64,000 nt of DNA from Aquilaria yunnanensis (Eukaryota; Streptophyta; Magnoliopsida; Malvales; Thymelaeaceae). Every line of letters begins with the position of its first letter. The first letter of the stretch is position 1. The stretch is from the NCBI GenBank assembly GCA_039654915.1, contig CM077594.1, positions 94,254,893-94,318,892 of the forward strand, written 5' to 3'. The notes under the pieces are model-generated. The model saw nothing but the letters and a program-made list of their open reading frames with translations, was not told the origin of the DNA and ran no database searches. Shown one piece after another: positions 35,112 to 46,087 of this stretch. Made by a program: the position numbers and the translations under genes.

Positions 35112-36390
35112 CAGGTGTGTAAACGAGCCGAACCGAGCTCGAACAGGCTAGGCTCGAGTTCGGCTCGTTTCATATTGGAGTAAGCTCGAGCTCGACGAGC
35201 TTTAGAAACAAGGTTCGAGCTCGACTCGTAGTAGGCTCGAGCTCGATTCGTTAGCTCGAGAGGCTCGATATAATTGGTTCATGAGCTCGAATAGTGGAGC
35301 TCGGTTCGAGCTCGAAAAGCATAGTTGAGCTCGTTAACAAGCTCAATTCAAATTACCTAATGGCATTTTTCTGTCACTATAGCAGCAGCTTGATCCTGCA
35401 TTCAGAATAAAAACACAGAAAACCAGCAGCCCAATGGCATTTAAGTTAAAACACACCCATATAAAACGCTTCATCACCAGTACAATATTTCTCGGCAGAT
35501 AGAATCAGTAATGCCTGGCACTAATATGATACTACTATTTCACTAACAAATGCATTCTGCATATTTCAGCATTCCATTAATCCAAGACAGCCACATACCT
35601 GCAAGCCATGTAAAATCTCGGGCATCGGCAGCACAAGAAAATAAGCAATATCAATAAATCCCAACTCTTCTGCCCTTCTTGCAGCACCAGGCCACCAGCT
35701 GCTTGCAGATAGAGAAACTCTAAAATAAGAAACATCACTCTATATATCTGAATTGCAACTGAATCAGAGAAGCAAGTAATTGCTGTTTTCGACACAAGTT
35801 CTGTTGTGGTTGCGGCTGAAGAAAACTTGGGCTTTAAAACACAACCAACAGGTGCAAGGGAAAACGGCGCGATGGTGAGCAGATCGAGTTGCGACGGCGG
35901 ACGCAGGAACTGACGGTGGGCGACGGCGATTCTGCAGACGTTTCTACACACGGGCAATGGCGATTTTGCAGACGATTCGCGATTGAGATGCGAGGCAAGA
36001 TTCGCGAGTCAGCCGACGATTGAGGCGACGGTGAGTCGCGAGGCAAGATTCGCTAGTCGCGACTCCTGAGGGTGGGTGGGCTGTGAGGGACAGGGTGGGT
36101 GAGGCCTGTGAGCGTAGTCGGGAATTTTGAATTGAGGTAGGGAATATAGGGATTTTAGGATTTTAGAATATATGTTATGTTTTAATAAATAAATTATATT
36201 ATACTAGGCTCGTTAAGCTTCATAAGAGTTCGAGCCGAATATATTTGGGTTCGAGCTCGATTCGTTAAGGATTCGAACCTAAAATCTGGCTCGAATTCCG
36301 GTTCGAAGCTCGTTAGGCTCGATTCGAAAATAAAAGAAACAAGCTCGAGCTCAAACTATTCGATAAGACTCGATTCGTTTTACACCCCTA
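35112..36390. mobile_element. Non-autonomous hAT element
   Basis: Ends are CAGGTGTGTAAACGAGCC and, on the other strand, TAGGGGTGTAAAACGAATC. A perfect 8-bp duplication GGTGAAAC (35104-35111 and 36391-36398) is diagnostic of hAT. Subterminal GGCTCGAG / GAGCTCG units lie at both sides (35115-35340, 36200-36380). The interior (about 35380-36120) is of ordinary base composition, has no transposase, and may be captured host DNA. On the minus strand it includes exon-like open stretches and a CG-rich start that I cannot assign to a gene. Confidence 0.9.
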
Positions 36391-36993
36391 GGTGAAACTG
36401 GACTCAGTTTTCAAACCTGAGAGCATTTTATTGCTGGACAAGAAAATCATTCGAATGAAAAATTTTCAACTGGGTGAAACTTGGATTCCAGACCTGCGCG
36501 CGAGTTTTCGGTTCGAAAAATCTTTGAAAAATAAATATAAATTCACGCCATGTCAGATTTCCACGTGTATAAAGTGCTGGCAGCTCATTAATTACAAATA
36601 TAGCCGTTGGAAGTCAAACATTGAATTTCATTATCAGATAGAATTTTCAATCGAGTGAAAATATTTCACCCGGGTGAAACTGGGCGACAGACGCAAAAAC
36701 CTGTCAAATTTGACAGCAACGGTCACCTGCTTTCTTGGAGACATTTCTGACCTTCCCAATGGTTCTTCAACGTCTCTTTGGCCCCCAAATGAGCATAAAT
36801 ACATGGAGAAACACCTTGGAGATAACTCTTGGCCATTAGAAGTGAAGATTCATCATCAAATACTCATCAAAGTGTTCATCATTTAAGAAAAGAGCCAAGA
36901 GTTTGTACTTTCACTTGTATATCTAACTTGAGTGCTATTGTGTGAGCTTGTAAGATTGTAAACATTTCAAGTCTTAGAATCTCTTGAGTGTAG

Positions 36994-37095
36994 AGTGGTT
37001 TCTAGTGAGCCTTGAAGAAAACTAGGGAGTGGTTTCTAGTGAGCCTTGAAGAAAACTAGGGAGTGGTTTCTAGTGAACCTTGAAAAAAACTAGAG
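36994..37095 (+). repeat. 36-bp tandem repeat in the LTR
   Basis: GTGGTTTCTAGTGAGCCTTG followed by AAGAAAACTAGGGA is repeated about three times. Comparable CTAGAAACCACT words occur in the opposite orientation in the LTR at 17628-18928. Confidence 0.8.
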
Positions 37096-37599
37096 ATTGG
37101 TTGAATGTGAACCTTGAAGAAAACACCATTGTAATTTTGATCAATACATAGTGGAGGAAATCTCAAGTGAGCAAGCTTGAGGAGAGGACGTAGACTCCGG
37201 TTGGTGGAGTTAAACCTCTATAAATCCCGGTGCACTCTTTTCCTTATCCTCATTTATTTACTTGCTTTATTTGAGCTTAACAGTACTTGGTTGTTCTTGA
37301 TCTTTGGTTGAGTGAATTTAATTGTAAATTTTGATTTTGCTAAAGTTTTTAAAACAACCAATTCACCCCCCTTCTTGGTTGCACTTGGGCCAACAGGTTG
37401 GGTTATATGAGCTAGGTTATATTATAGTAGAATATATATGACATATCTATTAATATATATGTTACATACATTATAATATATGAAACATTATAGTATAATA
37501 TCTATGAGAGATTAATATATGTTATATATATGTTAATATATATCATATATATGGTACATTAACATATATGGCACACACACACACACACATATACATCCT

Positions 37600-37600
37600 A

Positions 37601-37689
<89 letters not shown>

Positions 37690-37840
37690 GTGTGACATTT
37701 ACATCATTACATTATTACATTATTACATTATTATATTATTATGTCATTATATTATTGCATTATTACATTATTATATTATTATGTTATTATATTATTACAT
37801 TATTACATTATTACATTATTGTCATATATCATATATTAGA
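37600..37840. repeat. (TTA)n microsatellite and ACATTATT-type array
   Basis: A pure TTA run (37602-37686) is followed by ACATTATTACATTATTAT units to about 37830. It lies in CACTA element 1 after the LTR. Confidence 0.9.
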
Positions 37841-38241
37841 TACATTATTACATCATATATATATTATGATATATTTATACTTATAAATATGTTTTTATAC
37901 ATTATAAATATGTTAATAAATATCTATATTATTATTATTATTATTATTATTAAATATTTTTAAAATACTACTTTATTTTATAAAAATTTGAAATTTATTA
38001 GTTTACTAACACAAATTTTCAACGGCCTTAACATTGGAAATTTCCAATGCGAGAATTTTTAACGGACTTTCGTTGGAAATTTCCAACGCAAGAATTTCCA
38101 ACAGTCTCATATTGAAAATTTTCAATGGCGAAGTCGTTAGAAAATATGCTCTTCAAAATTTTCAATGGCCAGACTGTTGAAAATTTGTTGCCTATTTCTA
38201 ATGGCTCTTCACGTTGAAAAAATCCATGTTTTTTGGTAGTA

Positions 38242-38650
38242 TTTACTTTACCATATTATCCTTCAAACTATCATTTTTATATTCACTTTTTCAATTTTCT
38301 TGATTTATATGCAAAAATTTAAGAGCAAAAGTGGAAATGACACACAAATTTTTTTCACTTTTTTAATCTCCATGCAATATCAAATGGAGCAACATTAGTG
38401 GGACAGAGGGAGTGTCAAATATTTTCTTAAAATAGATAAGGCTCATTTTGATATATATTCTTGAATAACCTTGAACTCAACCTACTTACTAAAAGTTCAA
38501 TTCAATAACTAATAGCCCTAGTTGCATATGTTCATAAGAAATTTTACAAAATCTGAAATTTCTAATGATATTTCATTTACCATAGGTATGTGGTATAAAA
38601 CTTGTCACATTTTACTATGTTTTTATGTGGTATACCGTGTTATTTTTAAG
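38242..38650. other. Spacer between CACTA element 1 and the LINE fragment
   Basis: Short unique-looking sequence without a gene. Confidence 0.35.
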
Positions 38651-38654
38651 TTTG

Positions 38655-39547
38655 AAGGTGGGAGGAGCTGATCTAGTCATATCTCATTTTCAATATGCAG
38701 ACAATGATATTCTTCTATGAATGGAGCGAAGGGAATCTAATAAACTTGAAAGGATATTGAAATGCTTTCAATTGGTATGAGGCCTGAAAGTTAATGAGTG
38801 AGAGCAAATATTTGGGTTTGCTTGTGGGAAATAACAAGGGAAGAATCGATGCTTGGAAGTAGGTTATACATACAAGTGCAAAGAAAAGTTAACTGGCTGG
38901 GCGTTGAGACTTTTATCTATTAGAGGTAAACTTACTCTTATCAAGTTAGTGCTATCAAGTATACCCCCATTCTTGTTCTCTTTGTCTCGAGCCCCTGTAA
39001 AAGTATTGAAACACTTGGAATTTATCATTCATTTGGGGTGGTTTAAGGGAGGCGGATAGGAATTTAGCATGGGTTGCATGGAGTAAAAGTCTTGAGTCAA
39101 AAGAAGTAGAGGGTTTGAGTGTGGGTAGTCTCAAAGCAAACGAACTGTCTTTACTAGGCAAGTTTGTGGTCGAGGTTCATGTTTGAGGAGGGGGCTATTT
39201 GGAGGAAGGTTATTGTTAATCTCTATGGAGATAACGGTGGGCTGGTTGGGATGGTGGGGGAAAACAGGATCGAGTAGTTTGGGGACGGTTTGTCAAGGCT
39301 GGTGAAGATATAATTGTGTGGTGTACCTTTCCAAAGTTCTGTGATCTGCTGGCGGGTAGAAAGGGGAGAGATATTAAATTTTGGTCTAATGTCTAGGTTG
39401 GGAGTGAAAAGTTTGAGATTAGATTTTCAAGGCTTTACAAATTAGCTATCAATAAAGAGAGCAGGTTCAATGAGTATGTGGGAAGGTTTAAAGTGGAAAT
39501 GGGAGTGGAGTTTGCGGAGAGAGATTTAAGAGCTGGGGAGAGAATGT
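38655..39547 (+). pseudogene. LINE (L1-type) reverse transcriptase fragment, 5' part
   Basis: Translated pieces match the C-terminal half of plant L1 reverse transcriptase: HFQYADNDILL (the catalytic YADD is changed to YADN), LKCFQL..GLKVNE, KEKLTGWALRLLSIRGKLTL, IKLVLSSIPPFLFSLSRAP and LGWFKGG. The order is that of the family. Frames are broken by stops and shifts (for example after NDILL), so it is dead. CACTA element 2 is inserted at 39547 and the LINE continues at 43242. Confidence 0.8.
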
Positions 39548-40659
39548 CACTACTAAAAAAATCTGTTTTTCCAACTGCCTTATTTCTGACGGTCAAGCAG
39601 TTGGAAATTTCCAACTTCCAAAACCGTTGGAATGAAGAAAAAATATTTTCCAACGGCTTAGCAGTTGGAAATTGTGGAAATTATATATATATAATACTTC
39701 CAACGGCTTGAACCGTTGGAAAATGGCTAAATTAATGGGTTTTCTTAGCAAAATTTGTATATATTATAGTTCCAATGGCTTTAGCCGTTGGAAATTTTAA
39801 ATACTTATATGTGAAATTTAAGTGAAAATGTTCCAACGGCCATAACCGTTGGAAAAAATAAATATAAACAATTTTAGTTTGCAAAGTTTCCAACAGCTAG
39901 AACCGTTGGAAAAAAATATGTCATTATTTTTTTGCAAAGTTTCCAACGGCTTAAGCCATTGGAAAATTAAATGGTTCATACATGTAGCTTCCAACGGCTA
40001 CAACAGTTGGAAAAAATATATGCAGTTTTGGTTTGAAAATTTTCCAACAGCTAAAGCCGTTGGAAATCTATTTAATGAAACGGTGCACTTTGATCTTAAA
40101 ATATTCAATTTAAAATCACCCCCCCAGGCGCTCGTCTTCTCCAGAGCGCATCGTTCGCGTCTCTCTCTCCTCGTCTCTCTATTCGTTCTTCGCACACGCA
40201 CACACAGCACCTTCGAATCTTCGATTAAGGGGTGAATCGAGTTCCTAGAGTTTATATTCACGTGGATCTGGTATGGTTTTGCTTGATCTATAGTTAGTTT
40301 GTATTTATTTTGAATTTTTTCTCATTTTTTTCCCAGATTTGCGTTATGATTTGGATGTTGATAATGTGTTTTGTTTTTGCTTCTTGTAGCTGATTCGAAG
40401 CTATTTGGAGGGATTTGAAGGAAGTTTAGGGTCTGATTTGAGGTTAGTTCGTTAGAAACGTTTTTTTAAATTTTTTTCAATTATTATAGTTAAAATCCGG
40501 AATAATTTCATGGTTTTTTGGGTTGAAAAATGTAAAATGTATGTGATTTGTAGTTGTTGATTGTTGGATGTGAAGTATTTGGGTTACCCATTATAATTTA
40601 ACATTTATATCCATTTTTTTGTATTTTTCTTAATTTCAGGATTAATTAAAAAATAGAAA

Positions 40660-41180
40660 ATAATTAGTTTTAAGCTAATTTTTTAGGTAGTATATTTATG
40701 TGTCAAATTAGTTAGTATAATTAAAATTATTTAATTGTATGTTTTAAATAAATTGCTTAGGTAGTATATTTATGTGTAAAATTAGTTAATATATTTAAAA
40801 ATAATAAATAATTAGTTTGAAGTAAATTGTTTAGGCTGTATATTTATGTGTGAAATTAGTTAGTATAATTAAAAATAGTTAGTAATTAATTTTAACTAAT
40901 TTTTTAGGTAGTATTTTTATGTTTAAAATTACTTAGTATATTTAAAAATAGGTAAAAATTAGTTTTAAGTAAATTGCTAAGGTAGTATATTTATGTCTCA
41001 AATTAGTTAGTATATTTTGGTGTGAAATTAGTTAGTATCTTTAAGCGTAGGAATAATTAGTTTTAAGTTAATTGTTTAGGTAGTATATTTGTTTGTGAAA
41101 TTACTTAGTATATTTATAAATTAATAAACTTACTGTTTTAAGCACATAGTTTAGGTAGTATATTTATGTGATCTGAAAGT
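40660..41180 (+). repeat. Degenerate tandem repeat inside CACTA element 2
   Basis: Units of roughly 65-110 bases share TTTAGGTAGTATATTTATGT and AAATTAGTTAGTAT; at least seven can be counted. No coding frame. Confidence 0.8.
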
Positions 41181-41379
41181 AGTTAGTATTTTTAAAAATA
41201 TGACATCTTTTGTTGATTGTCAATTGTTTAGGTAACACATATTGTTAGTGTGTATAATGTTTAATTTGAATCATTCTTACAATGTTTTCATAATTGGAAT
41301 TAATATAAACGTACAAAATATTTATATTTAAGTAAGTGTAGTTGATTAAGTTTGCCCTTGAATAATAATATATGTCAAT

Positions 41380-41514
41380 AACAATAATAATAGTAATAAT
41401 ATATAATACTTCAAAGAATAATTATTATTGTAAGAGTTGTAGTAAAGTCACAGTAAGAATAATAATAAATATTATTATTATTTAAATTGATTAATCAACT
41501 ACGAGTAATAATAA

Positions 41515-41575
<61 letters not shown>

Positions 41576-41642
41576 ATTAATAATAGTAATAATATATTAT
41601 TATTGAAAGAATAAATATTATTGTAAGAGTAATAGTAAAGTA

Positions 41643-41701
<59 letters not shown>

Positions 41702-41990
41702 ATTAATAATAGTAATAATATATTATTATTGAAAGAATAAATATTATTGTAAGAGTAATAGTAAAGTAATAGTAATAATAATAATAATGATAATTATTAT
41801 TACAGTAATAATAAATCCAATAAGAGTTACTAATAATAATAAAAATTATTATAATTATAATAATAATTATAATAATAGTAATAAAAATAATTATTATTAT
41901 GATAATTAAAGTAAGAACTAATCCAATATTACTAATAATAATTATAATAATGAATTTTGTACTAAAAATAATTCTAATAATATATTATAA
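41380..41990. repeat. AAT microsatellite cluster with a duplicated block
   Basis: Two long AAT runs (41518-41571 and 41649-41700) are each followed by the same block, ACTATTAATAATAGTAATAA onward through GAAAGAATAAATATTATTG. The arrangement suggests a roughly 130-bp duplication inside the array. Confidence 0.85.
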
Positions 41991-42033
41991 TTGAAAGAAT
42001 AAATATAATTGTAAGAGTAGTAGTAAAGATCCG

Positions 42034-42607
42034 GAGAAAAGGGACCCTGGCTTGTTCAAGGTGATGCAGCAAACTTTAAAAAAAAAAAGCAGGGAATACG
42101 TTAACATGCGCATTGAAGAAGTTGCGGTAAGTATCATGCTATAGAATTACAGCCTTAATTTTTGATCTTAATACTAATAACTTATCGTTACTCTTTATGT
42201 AGGCAAAAATAAATGTTGAGATTGAGGAAGCAACGCAGCAGCCGGGTGACGATGGTGGCGCACCTGACATAGATGAGGTTGCGATTATGAGTGCAGCTGC
42301 GAGGGGCAGAAAAAAAGGCCGTGTATTTGGACTTGGATCAGAACAACATGTTGTGCCTGGACGACGACGACCAGAGCTTACGCATGCAACACATGTTGAT
42401 GTCACACAGACTCCGGAGTTCACTTAACAAGTACAGCGAGTCGTAGCGGAGCAAACTGCACAACAAGCATCACATTATGAGCGAAAGCTAGAGCGTCTGA
42501 AGAGGAGATAGCGGATTGAGCTCGAGTACATATGTAAGTCAATTGGCATACCACTGCCCGCGCCTCCTGCAGATGATGATGATGATGATGACTCGGGATC
42601 GGATTAA
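42034..42607 (+). pseudogene. TNPA-like CACTA gene, 3' exons only
   Basis: Two exons with normal borders are visible: about 42034-42126 (translation contains DPGLFKVMQQTLKKKSREYV) and 42203-42607 (contains VFGLGSEQHVVPGRRRPEL, ending in an Asp-rich tail). The same blocks appear in the minus-strand gene of CACTA element 3 (DPGLFKVLQATYKMKNGKYV, VFGLGSEQCV). This is the second En/Spm-type gene, whose product binds the subterminal repeats in the well-studied maize element. Two in-frame stops (TAA 42425-42427 and TAG 42509-42511) and the missing 5' exons show it is dead. Confidence 0.8.
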
Positions 42608-43241
42608 GAATATATCAGGTATATCATGCTACTATGTGTGTTTATTAGCAAACAAACATTTAGTTGGAGACTACGATCAAGTAATTTCTACGATAAATGC
42701 TTATGTGTGGATTTATAAATACATTTATATAATGACGTAGTAATTTGAATTGTGTATGTTTTTATGTCGTTTAATATATATTGTTATGTAATTGTAGTAA
42801 ATAATTTGACTATAATCGAAATAATTATCTAGAATATAATAGGTTAACGTTTAAAGCAAACAATAAATTCGGCTGAACAGTGCAATCAATGAAAAAATAA
42901 TTCAAAATGGAAAGTAAATATGGCATAATTTTCAATTGATTTTTCCAACTGCCCAGCCTCATTTCAACTGCTAAGGCAGTTGGAAAAGTTCCCAAATTTT
43001 CCAACTGCCTCAGCAGTTGGAACACAAAAAATAACAAAAAAAACTACAGCCGTTCGAAATTCTCCAACTGCTTATTTTCCAACAGCTGACAGTTGGAAAT
43101 TTCAATTGCTAAAACCTGGGCCGTTGGAAGTAAAATTTCCAACGCATGGATTTCCATCTGTCAGCTGTTGGAAACATAAAATTTCCAATGGCCAGCAGTT
43201 AGAAATGACAGTTGGAAATTAAGGTTTTTTTAGTAGTGTGT

Positions 43242-43690
43242 GGAGAGTTTGATGAACTTGTGCAGGCGTGCAATACTTGGTTTCCTGTTGCAGGTGGGAG
43301 GGACCAATGTTGGTGGTCAATGTGCCCTAACGGATCCGTATACTCGGTGAAGGAGATATAGGAGCAAATTAAGCTGGATGAAGTCCTAATGCAGGTGGAC
43401 CCGAATAATGGCAGATAATGTTTTTTTGGAACAGCCACAGAAGTACTTTTATTAAAGAAATTAACGGCAGAAGTACCATTGAAGATAAATCTGTTCATAT
43501 GGAGCGCAATTCAAAACAGAATCCCTACGAGATCGAGTTTGGCATTAAGAGGGGTTCAAATCCAAGAACTTTCTGCATGCCCTTTATGCAGCAACAGTTA
43601 GGAGAGGACACAGCGGACATACTTTCTAGGTGCTAGACATGAGAATTTGGATCAACGTATACCTGATTGGTGCATGGCAGATGGAAATAA
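43242..43690 (+). pseudogene. LINE fragment, 3' part
   Basis: Continuation of the LINE interrupted by CACTA element 2. The frame around 43242-43390 contains FDELVQACNTWFPVAGGRDQ..WWSMCPNGSVYSVKEI, matching the region after the reverse transcriptase in plant L1 elements (the 'NGxYSVKxxY' segment). From about 43410 a further frame (ALRGSNPRTFCMPFMQQQ-like) corresponds to the Cys-rich C-terminal region. It has stops and shifts. No poly(A) tail is seen. Confidence 0.65.
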
Positions 43691-45900
43691 TGGGAACCAG
43701 TGTTGAATTGTTTGAAGTTCTGAAGTCTTCAGGCCAAATATTACGAGCAAAAGGGCGCAGGCCGTAATGGCGTACGTGAGAAGCCACTGTTAGTGTTTGC
43801 ATTACGGCATGGCCAATCTATATATGTACTCAAAAAGTGGTATACTAGCTAATTTCGGCTTACATGATCCTACTCAAATCAACGAAGAAAAGAAAACCTT
43901 AAATATTTTGAGTTGTGATGTAAGTTGTCTGCATCTTATCGATTATACATGGGGGCATTCAGCTCCTTCTTGTTGCGGTTTATTTAACACGAAAAGTTCT
44001 CCTCATTCATTCATATATATTATATTGGGCTACGCCATTCTTTTTTTCTCTTTAAGAGGTGGATATATGTAGATACTTTAAGTTATTGTAAATATATAAT
44101 AATACGGCTAGACATCGGTTTTGAATAGACAGAAGTGATTCAACATCATAAAAGTATATAAATATTAAGTACGTTCTCTCCTGGCAAAAAATCAATGAAT
44201 CATCTTTCAATTTGAATTTTTGCGAATGATTAATAAGAACCAAAACCAAAACAACACATTAACAAATTAATAGATTTACAATGCTAATCTTTTGATTATC
44301 CAAATTAACGGCAAGGAACTGAAATTAGGGATATTCAAAGGAATATGCAAATTAATCAAACTTGTAGGCAAGGTGTGTATATTTCAGGGCTCCAGTTACG
44401 TGTAAACAAACCAAACTCTTGAAACTGGAAGCCATGCAACAACGCAGAAACAACCACATGCAATAAAAACTGCGGCGCAAATTCTTCTACTAATTAAATC
44501 ATTCGCCACGTCCCACGAACAGCATATATGCCCACCAGGCCACCATCCAGAATCATTTACTTTAATTTGTCATCCAATTAATGTCCTTCTTTTCCCTAAA
44601 CGGAATACTTTAATAATTTACTACAGGTAATTAATTAATGAGGACCACCGGCTCAGTTGTCTCCTCCAATAATCTCATCACCTGGACCGATCGACCTCGT
44701 TCGTCTCGTCTTGAAAGTTGCATTGGATCGGATTACCGATTAGAAAGACTTATGCGGAATCGAAGCCGCTTAGCTTGTGATCGATCGGACAAAGTTAAAT
44801 GATGTGGTTGGGTAATGAAGTGCATGTGGGAGGGACGTGGCGACTGGTTTGCGATTTTTATTGCATGTGTTTGTGTCCTGTCTCTGGGTACAATCTACAA
44901 ACCATTGCAGCTGCATGGCTTCCCAGTTTGAGTTCTTTACACGTCACGTCATCACTATATTTGTTTTCAATATAATATAAAACACCGAATCTTCCTCAGT
45001 ACGTATATTCCTCACTTCCAATTCAACCTTTGATATTTTTACACCCTTACCTTTTAAATTACATTTAAGAGAATTGGAAACGAAATGGGCTTTAGCTACT
45101 ATATATATGTTGTTATCTTTGTATGAGAATGTTCTTTAAGTGGAGCTGTTATCTTGTATAATATAATGTTGGAGGTGCGCATAGTAGTTATGGATGACAT
45201 CAGATTGACATGAAGTACTCCGATTCTCAGACCTTAATTTATGTTTTATCTTCCAGAAAGAGGGAGTTTTAATTATCCATTTTAGAGTTATTTTAGAGAA
45301 CATTCTTCCTCTATAGTTCCTAAATTCCTTAAAAATAGTTTTATGTATAAGAGTCACAGGTGCAACAAAGGTAGCTCACAGGCTTGCCCGAGCCTCATGT
45401 TCCCTTGTCAGGTGGGTTTACTTTAATTTGTTGCTCCATTTCTAGAGTGATTGTCTCTGATATTCTTCATTCAAATCTTATAAGTTAATGCATGATGACA
45501 AGTATTCATTAGAAAAAAAAAATACACGACTCGTGCATAAGATATATAGTATATAAATACATAGGTACTGATATACTATATATATGCACCAGGCCAGGAA
45601 TATAAATTCATTTTCCATCAATATATACCTTGTAATAGAAATAACTTAACTAATTAAAGATCTGATATTAAAAGTTATAGTAATAGCTGACATTGTTTTC
45701 CTACAAAATTGTCACATCATATATTTAGAGTAGTGTCTGTGCGTGGGAAGATTATTTCCTTTTTAAATCTGTTAGTCATTACAGCTCGGTGAAAGCAATT
45801 CGATCGAATCGATAAATTGAACAGCAGCGCACAGAATTAAAGATTAATTGATGGGTCGATGGTTCAATGCAACAGATTGCGGGTCACAGCAAATTAAGAC
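43691..45900. other. Intergenic region upstream of globulin gene 2
   Basis: No coding region is supported. Two legumin-promoter-like modules in opposite orientation lie at 44455-44516 and 44832-44869 (separate entry). Confidence 0.45.
44455..44869. promoter_or_regulatory. Inverted pair of orphan legumin-promoter-like modules
   Basis: On the plus strand CACATGCAATAAAAA (44455-44469) is followed by CGCCACGTCCCACG (44504-44517). On the minus strand the identical CACATGCAATAAAAA (44855-44869) is followed by CGCCACGTCCC (44832-44842). Both pairs have the RY-core-then-ACGT order of the two globulin promoters, but no globulin frame follows either. They may be remnants of lost gene copies or distal enhancer parts of gene 2. 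Confidence 0.5.
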
Positions 45901-45977
45901 GCATGGCAGCTGGCAACGCCGCCATCAGAAGAATGTGTGTATGTGTAAGGAGAAGGGCGTAGAAGGAAGTGGCGACG

Positions 45978-46020
45978 CAGGTGCATGCACAACAAGCAGA
46001 GAGCCTCCTCGCCACGTCCG
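45978..46020 (+). promoter_or_regulatory. Legumin promoter block with RY element and ACGT core, gene 2
   Basis: TGCATGCA (45982-45989), AACAAGCA and GAGCCTCCTCGCCACGTCC (46001-46019) repeat the block of gene 1 almost base for base. This is more conservation than the surrounding promoter shows, so the block is either functional or the promoters diverged recently. Confidence 0.75.
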
Positions 46021-46034
46021 ACGGCCCCCTCGCC

Positions 46035-46040
46035 TATAAA
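46035..46040 (+). promoter_or_regulatory. TATA box of globulin gene 2
   Basis: TATAAA within CGCCTATAAATCC, 53 bases above the ATG. Confidence 0.75.
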
Positions 46041-46087
46041 TCCACACCCTTATCGTTCTCCCTGCTCATCCACAAACGCAGATCAAG

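Larger units (their letters stand above)
34709..37395 (+). mobile_element. Solo LTR, copia-like, copy 2, split by a hAT element
   Basis: The LTR begins TGTTGGATTTGTTCC and ends TTGCACTTGGGCCAACA. The flanking pentamers are AGTTG (34704-34708) and GGTTG (37396-37400), a duplication with one mismatch. Without the hAT at 35112-36390 it is about 1.4 kb. It is related to the LTR at 17628-18928 on the opposite strand. Inside are about 84-bp tandem units (GGTGAAACTGGAGTC onward, 34930-35110 and 36391-36480) and a 36-bp unit repeated around 36994-37090. The CACCCCCCTTCTTGG word just before the end is typical of SIRE-like LTRs. No internal region remains. Confidence 0.82.
33545..38241. mobile_element. 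CACTA element 1, non-autonomous, carrying a nested LTR and hAT
   Basis: The left end is CACTACTAAAAAAATG and the right end CATGTTTTTTGGTAGTA. The expected last G of the right terminus is an A. A 3-bp TTT duplication flanks it (33542-33544 and 38242-38244). Subterminal units TTCCAACGGCC / CGTTGGAAATTTCC in both orientations fill 33560-33830 and 38010-38235, which in this superfamily are transposase binding sites. The remaining own sequence has no transposase: it includes GAGGCACGGCGAGAA-type minisatellite (34210-34480) and ATT repeats. 34709-37395 is a later LTR insertion. Confidence 0.85.
39548..43238 (+). mobile_element. CACTA element 2 with decayed second gene
   Basis: The left end CACTACTAAAAAAATC and the right end GGTTTTTTTAGTAGTG are inverted, and the 3-bp duplication TGT (39545-39547, 43239-43241) is perfect. 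Subterminal units TTCCAACGGC / GCCGTTGGAAA / CAACTGC fill 39560-40075 and 42940-43225. An AT-rich core contains 70-110-bp tandem units (40660-41180) and AAT arrays (41380-41990). A TNPA-like gene remnant sits at 42034-42607. No tnp2 gene remains, so it is non-autonomous. Its termini and subterminal words match CACTA element 1. Confidence 0.92.

Noticed and set aside
37568..37963. 131-codon open frame with a long Tyr run
   Set aside because: It is a translation of the (TTA)n/(ATT)n microsatellite; no gene.
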